DNA of 64,000 nucleotides from contig FR899626.1 of NCBI GenBank assembly GCA_000437435.1, forward strand, positions 125,001 through 189,000, given 5' to 3'. Shown piece after piece: positions 61,401 through 64,000 of this stretch. This DNA comes from Clostridium sp. CAG:768 (GTDB lineage Bacteria > Cyanobacteriota > Vampirovibrionia > Gastranaerophilales > Gastranaerophilaceae). Position 1 is the stretch's first letter; every line of letters starts with the position of its first letter. The position numbers and the translations under genes were made by a program. The notes under the pieces are model-generated. The model searched no databases. It worked only from the letters and a program-made list of their open reading frames with translations, and was not told the DNA's origin.

Positions 61401-61961
61401 AACAGTTGAACGTTCTACTCTTTGTTCTACGGTTTCTAATTCCCCTGTTGCTTGCTCTATTCTTCTGTCAAAATCTGCAATACCTGCTATTTCATCAATA
61501 ATCTTACGACGATTTTTAGGAGTACAATTTGTAATTCCCATAACATCGCCTTGCATCATAACATTGTAACTGTTTGGGGTTACATTGTATTTTTCTAAAA
61601 TAGCATGGACATTTGTAAGAGTTGTAACACTGTCATTTATGTAATAAGTACTTGCGTAGCCTTGGGAGGTTTTTCGGATTTTTCTTCCAATTGAGAGGTC
61701 TTCACCGTTTTCTGTTTCTCCAAAAGTTACCTTTACAAATGCTTCATTTCTTTTAGTATAGGTAGAAATAAAATGAGATAAATTTTCAGCACGTAGTTCG
61801 CTAGCATTGGCTAGACCAAGTGCAAAAAGAACACTGTCAATAATATTACTTTTTCCTGAACCGTTTGGACCAGAAACTGTTGTAAATCCTTTTAATAGTG
61901 GGATTTCTGATTTATTTGCAAATGATTTAAAATTGTCTATCTCTAATTGTTTTATGTACAT
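58464..61961 (-). CDS. smc: Chromosome segregation ATPase SMC
   Basis: 1165 residues. N-terminal Walker A GPNGSGKSNIIDSVLFALG (31-49), long coiled coils, a hinge around 510-650 (LRGVHAPLAQLG...YAVAMEVAFGGRMAHVVVDDE), and the C-terminal head with ABC signature SMSGGEKSLTALAF, Walker B PFYAFDEVDASLD and the D/H-loop FIVVSHRRPMIE. Length and architecture normal. AGGAA site before the ATG; TTGACA lies upstream on the minus strand near 62001 with TTCAAT 17 bases on. First gene of the condensin operon. Confidence 0.97.
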   Translation of the reverse strand: MYIKQLEIDNFKSFANKSEIPLLKGFTTVSGPNGSGKSNIIDSVLFALGLANASELRAENLSHFISTYTKRNEAFVKVTFGETENGEDLSIGRKIRKTSQGYASTYYINDSVTTLTNVHAILEKYNVTPNSYNVMMQGDVMGITNCTPKNRRKIIDEIAGIADFDRRIEQATGELETVEQRVERSTVILNEVDNRLEQLKEEREVALKYQKLREEKQGLESQINKVRFFDIKKNLEKAHENILEFTKKKKEEELNSKDLDERLKLVNEKYNEISELVKEKGEAQQIELKKQEEAIKGEIDRKNNASNYADKQIHDGLRSIENAKNGIEGFKKKIEDFKLKIQLKNDEINIINSNIKEKDAELKKILEDMTGLNATADQHIEKRNNLRKKLENLKDEETKLIQTKLPLENDLKNLQKELDEAKAKLEELNEMKANFAANQDLKKTLVEQLQKEMSDFKIIQQNTLHDLDVTKNEINDLNYNIQMAYRKISTMEAKKQAAEDANFGRAIDTIMNAKLRGVHAPLAQLGTVDKEYAVAMEVAFGGRMAHVVVDDEHVASVAIELLKSSNAGRATFIPLNKIKKAPTRLQLPKDKGVIDFAINLVDFDDEYIDAFFYAVGDTIVVEDIECAKKLIGKYRMVTLQGELLEKSGSMTGGTRLRTGLSFSQNDDDELNKFKDRLKEMEQKLGSLENKKTALEDKLEDVRSKYSDSMTEYSKSKGELENMNRNYENSENILKEKSDFIAQTEPKIVELNKKLDKLEEQNVKIYDDMAVCQEEIDEVEKLINDQDLKDLKEKTEGVESEIKRLQTKLMTADNDKNELNRQIAFHQNLIETKEEEITNIEHTNVKLEEDKTRYKNDIVDLNKKMENLHEQIAQIEEKLGKLLKERDEIKENLIDLEKQKHIKISDIERIAEQIESFKARRRELEPQLETAKKELEDAGEDIGKLEPVEISIDEITSKIQRLEKKMTELGDVNMRALAAYDEVLSRQSELKEQIETLSKERKEILERMQGYEQLKKETFMKTYNHINENFKEVFHQLSEGEGELKLECPDDPLSGGMTIEAQPRDKKLQRLESMSGGEKSLTALAFVFAIQRYMPSPFYAFDEVDASLDTMNVERIAQMVQNQSKDTQFIVVSHRRPMIESANRTLGVTQKEKGITKVTGIKLRDE

Positions 61962-62057
61962 AAATTCCTACCAAGTCTTATTATCTATTGAACAACATAT
62001 TGTTTAGCATGTCAAAAGATTAAATAAATCTTTACGTTTGCCAATTATAATAATTAA

Positions 62058-62075
62058 TGGTATTATTTGCATATG
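62058..62075 (+). promoter_or_regulatory. Extended -10 promoter, predicted leaderless
   Basis: TG-G-TATTAT (62061-62066), then six bases (ttgcat), then ATG 62073. No ribosome site. Divergent from smc. Confidence 0.55.
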
Positions 62076-63938
62076 TTAGATTTTAAATCTCAAAATGATA
62101 GAGAAAGAGAGTTTTTCAATCAAGATTTTTCTGTTGTTAATGAACTTTTAAAAAGGATAAGAAATGCTTTAGTATCTGGAAAGTCTATTAATATAGGAGA
62201 TCTTGATTTCTCTGGGATTATTAATTTTAATCCTCAAGAAACATTAGTATACATTTCTTTATTTCAAACTGGGCAAAAATTTATTCGATACGGTAGTAAA
62301 AGAAAAGATTTTGAAACTACTATAAATCGCGATATTGAAATGCTTAGAAAAAACAAGAGTTTTCAAAACTTCTCTGTAAACGATGAAAATTCTTGTAGAA
62401 TAATGATTGAATATATTATTGATAGAAAAAAAATAAATAAAAATGAATTAAATTCTGAGCGTTTTGATAATGGGAGATTTGAAATTGGTATTAACGGTTT
62501 AGAATTGAGAAAAGATGGAATTTCTTATTACTATATGCCAACAGATGCAATTACTTTAAGTCATATGGGATTGCGTTCAGCTTTACAAACTTTGGTAAGA
62601 AAAACTCCAATTGCGAAATTAACTAACAGCATTTCAGAAAGATTAAATATTTTATCTGCTTCTAATGATTATGAATATTATTTATTTAGGAGTAGAGCAT
62701 TTATTACTTATAAAAATACTTGTATTCCTCTTTATAGAGGAAATGTTAGGTATACAGAATTTAGTTATGATGTTTTATATAATCAAGTTATAAAATCTGT
62801 TGATTGGATTTTAGATAATATGTATGAAGATGGACGTTTTTTGTATTATTACGATTGTTGTGATGATACATATAAAGATCATGAACACCCTAATAGACCT
62901 GAAAATAACTTATATTACAATGATTTAAGACATTGTGGTGGTGTAATTGCTCTCATCAGAGCTTATGAATTAACGTCTGATGAAAAGTATATAAAAGCTG
63001 CTAAAAAAGCTTTAAATTGGAGCGTATCTATATCTAAGGAACATGATACAAAATGGGGTAAAGCTTATTATGCTTTTTATAATAATAAGGCAAAACTTGG
63101 AGGTACTGGAGTTTTACTTGTTGCAATGATGCAATATCGATCTTTTACTGGAGACAAATCATTTGACGAATACATAAAAGGTTATACAAGACATATTTTA
63201 AGTCGAGTTTATAAAAATGGTGAAATTCTTGGTTATTATATTCATCCTAAATATCATAATGGTGAGCCTTTAATAAATATGACTGATGAAGAAAGAAAAG
63301 AAACTTTTTCTTTTTATTATCCTGGTGAAGCATTATTAGGTCTAGCTTTATTTGCAAATAATTTCTTAGACGATGAAAATTTAGCTAAGGAAGTCAGAAA
63401 AATTTCTAAAAAAGCTCTTGATTGGATTGTAGATGAAAGACCTAAAATTTATGCAGATTTATTTACAGCATTACCTTCAGATGCTTGGTTAATGCAAGCA
63501 ATTGAAGAGTGGTGTAAGGATAAAGATTTTCAAAAACAAAATTATATAAATTTTGTTTTTACTGATGCTGCAACTATGGTTGAAAAAACTTATAAAAGAG
63601 ATGATTCTCCATATATTGATTATGAAGGTGGATACTACTATGTGTATGGAGATCATTATTTCCCAGATGGGGCAAGATCTGAAGGGCTTGTTGCTGCTTA
63701 TTATTTAGCTAAATATTTAAAAATGGATAATTTAGCTCAGAAATTATTAAATGCTTGTAAGAAAGTTGCAATGTGTCAATTTCATCTTTTTAATGATGAA
63801 TTAAATAATTATTCTCATAAAAATCAATTACGTTCTACAAATTCAATAAGATTTAAGGCAACACGCCAGTGGGTTAGAGTTGATTCTATCCAACACGTTT
63901 CTTGTTTCTTTGCAAGACTATATAAAGCTGAAAATTAA
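62073..63938 (+). CDS. Alpha/alpha-toroid (six-hairpin glycosidase-like) protein
   Basis: 621 residues, not assigned to a named enzyme. The N-terminal ~200 residues include FEIGINGLELRKDGISYYYMPTDAITLSHMGLRSALQ, reminiscent of AMMECR1-like DGLxL...YxP segments. The C-terminal ~370 residues show repeated helical hairpins characteristic of an alpha/alpha toroid (VDWILDNMYEDGRFLYYY, HCGGVIALIRAYELTSDEKYIKAA, YYPGEALLGLALFANNF, SEGLVAAYYLAKYLKM), with His/Asp/Glu/Tyr-rich loops suited to sugar binding. ATG 62073 is chosen over TTG 62067 because of the promoter box. No signal peptide, so it may act on cytoplasmic glycan. Confidence 0.7.
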   Translation: MLDFKSQNDREREFFNQDFSVVNELLKRIRNALVSGKSINIGDLDFSGIINFNPQETLVYISLFQTGQKFIRYGSKRKDFETTINRDIEMLRKNKSFQNFSVNDENSCRIMIEYIIDRKKINKNELNSERFDNGRFEIGINGLELRKDGISYYYMPTDAITLSHMGLRSALQTLVRKTPIAKLTNSISERLNILSASNDYEYYLFRSRAFITYKNTCIPLYRGNVRYTEFSYDVLYNQVIKSVDWILDNMYEDGRFLYYYDCCDDTYKDHEHPNRPENNLYYNDLRHCGGVIALIRAYELTSDEKYIKAAKKALNWSVSISKEHDTKWGKAYYAFYNNKAKLGGTGVLLVAMMQYRSFTGDKSFDEYIKGYTRHILSRVYKNGEILGYYIHPKYHNGEPLINMTDEERKETFSFYYPGEALLGLALFANNFLDDENLAKEVRKISKKALDWIVDERPKIYADLFTALPSDAWLMQAIEEWCKDKDFQKQNYINFVFTDAATMVEKTYKRDDSPYIDYEGGYYYVYGDHYFPDGARSEGLVAAYYLAKYLKMDNLAQKLLNACKKVAMCQFHLFNDELNNYSHKNQLRSTNSIRFKATRQWVRVDSIQHVSCFFARLYKAEN

Positions 63939-63942
63939 TAAT

Positions 63943-63969
63943 AAAAAAGACTAACAAGTCAGTTAGTCT
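63943..63969 (-). terminator. Intrinsic terminator of a minus-strand gene beyond the window
   Basis: AGACTAAC / GTTAGTCT stem with a six-base loop; on the minus strand it ends TTTTTT. The plus-strand side has no T-run, so it belongs to a gene to the right. Confidence 0.85.
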
Positions 63970-64000
63970 AGGGAAAAAAGGGAAAGGAAACAAATAAGTG
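63970..64000 (-). repeat. 31-bp 3'UTR element, copy 2 (at window edge)
   Basis: Identical to 45893-45923 over all 31 bases visible, again immediately before a terminator hairpin on the minus strand. The identity may continue past the window end. Confidence 0.9.

Noticed and set aside
1..64000. tRNA or rRNA genes, CRISPR arrays, insertion sequences, prophage
   Set aside because: No cloverleaf-like segments, regularly spaced repeats, transposase or phage genes were seen by reading; tRNAscan and CRISPR searches would settle this.

Overview
The window is AT-rich chromosomal DNA from a bacterium most consistent with the Gastranaerophilales / Melainabacteria, the non-photosynthetic sister group of cyanobacteria found in animal guts. 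Support: an ATP synthase operon in cyanobacterial order with two unequal b subunits (a-c-b'-b-delta-alpha-gamma, with beta and epsilon elsewhere); several prepilin-like proteins with the FTLAEVLITxGxIGxV signature; a protein starting MGMAASQARFLGLTAR; and a biotin-dependent Na+-pumping decarboxylase that suggests anaerobic fermentation. This is inference from gene content; no 16S rRNA gene is present. I saw no tRNA, rRNA, CRISPR array, phage or insertion sequence.

Layout. 1-11 kb: nifU-nifS Fe-S assembly, an LD-carboxypeptidase, dnaX, a Memo-AMMECR1 fusion, ribD, a UPF0173 metal hydrolase, gshB, a kinase-like protein and tsaD. 11-22 kb: obgE, a two-repeat membrane protein, a prepilin with a G10 tract, a degenerate amidohydrolase with YjbQ, gpmI, a SNF2 helicase and a second prepilin with a G10 tract. 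22-30 kb: rpsU, a DUF2229 protein, rsmE-cca, two tandem paralogous membrane proteins and a third prepilin. 30-40 kb: an XRE regulator, the atp operon, and the divergent birA-oadG-oadA-oadB operon. 40-48 kb: a formyltransferase, glgC, two small membrane proteins, a sigma/anti-sigma pair, and LeuC-like and homocitrate-synthase-like genes separated by the MGMAASQ gene. 48-64 kb: a TPR protein, a sensor kinase, a glycosyltransferase-like gene, ybaK, a flavoprotein, a TPR-matrixin, smc-scpA-scpB and an alpha/alpha-toroid protein.

How the parts fit. Most genes are housekeeping: replication and chromosome segregation (dnaX, smc-scpAB), translation (tsaD, obgE, rsmE, rpsU, cca, ybaK), energy (gpmI, atp, oad) and cofactors (ribD, birA, nifUS). 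The decarboxylase would create a Na+ gradient, while the c subunit beside it lacks the usual Na+ ligands and looks proton-type. Prepilins, FKG/FTG-motif proteins, the MGMAASQ protein and the matrixin form a surface or secreted layer.

Most unusual signals. (1) Two prepilin genes each carry a G10/C10 tract exactly one base short of the in-frame length, and the tracts lie in related sequence placed in opposite orientation to the two genes. (2) Eight genes have a -10 box ending exactly six bases before ATG, which predicts leaderless mRNAs. (3) A perfect 31-bp element lies just before intrinsic terminators at two loci, and its transcript can pair with the Shine-Dalgarno leader of the MGMAASQ gene. 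(4) One amidohydrolase has lost its metal-ligand signatures. (5) Otherwise unrelated proteins share an N-terminal Asn-rich F(K/T/G)-G motif.
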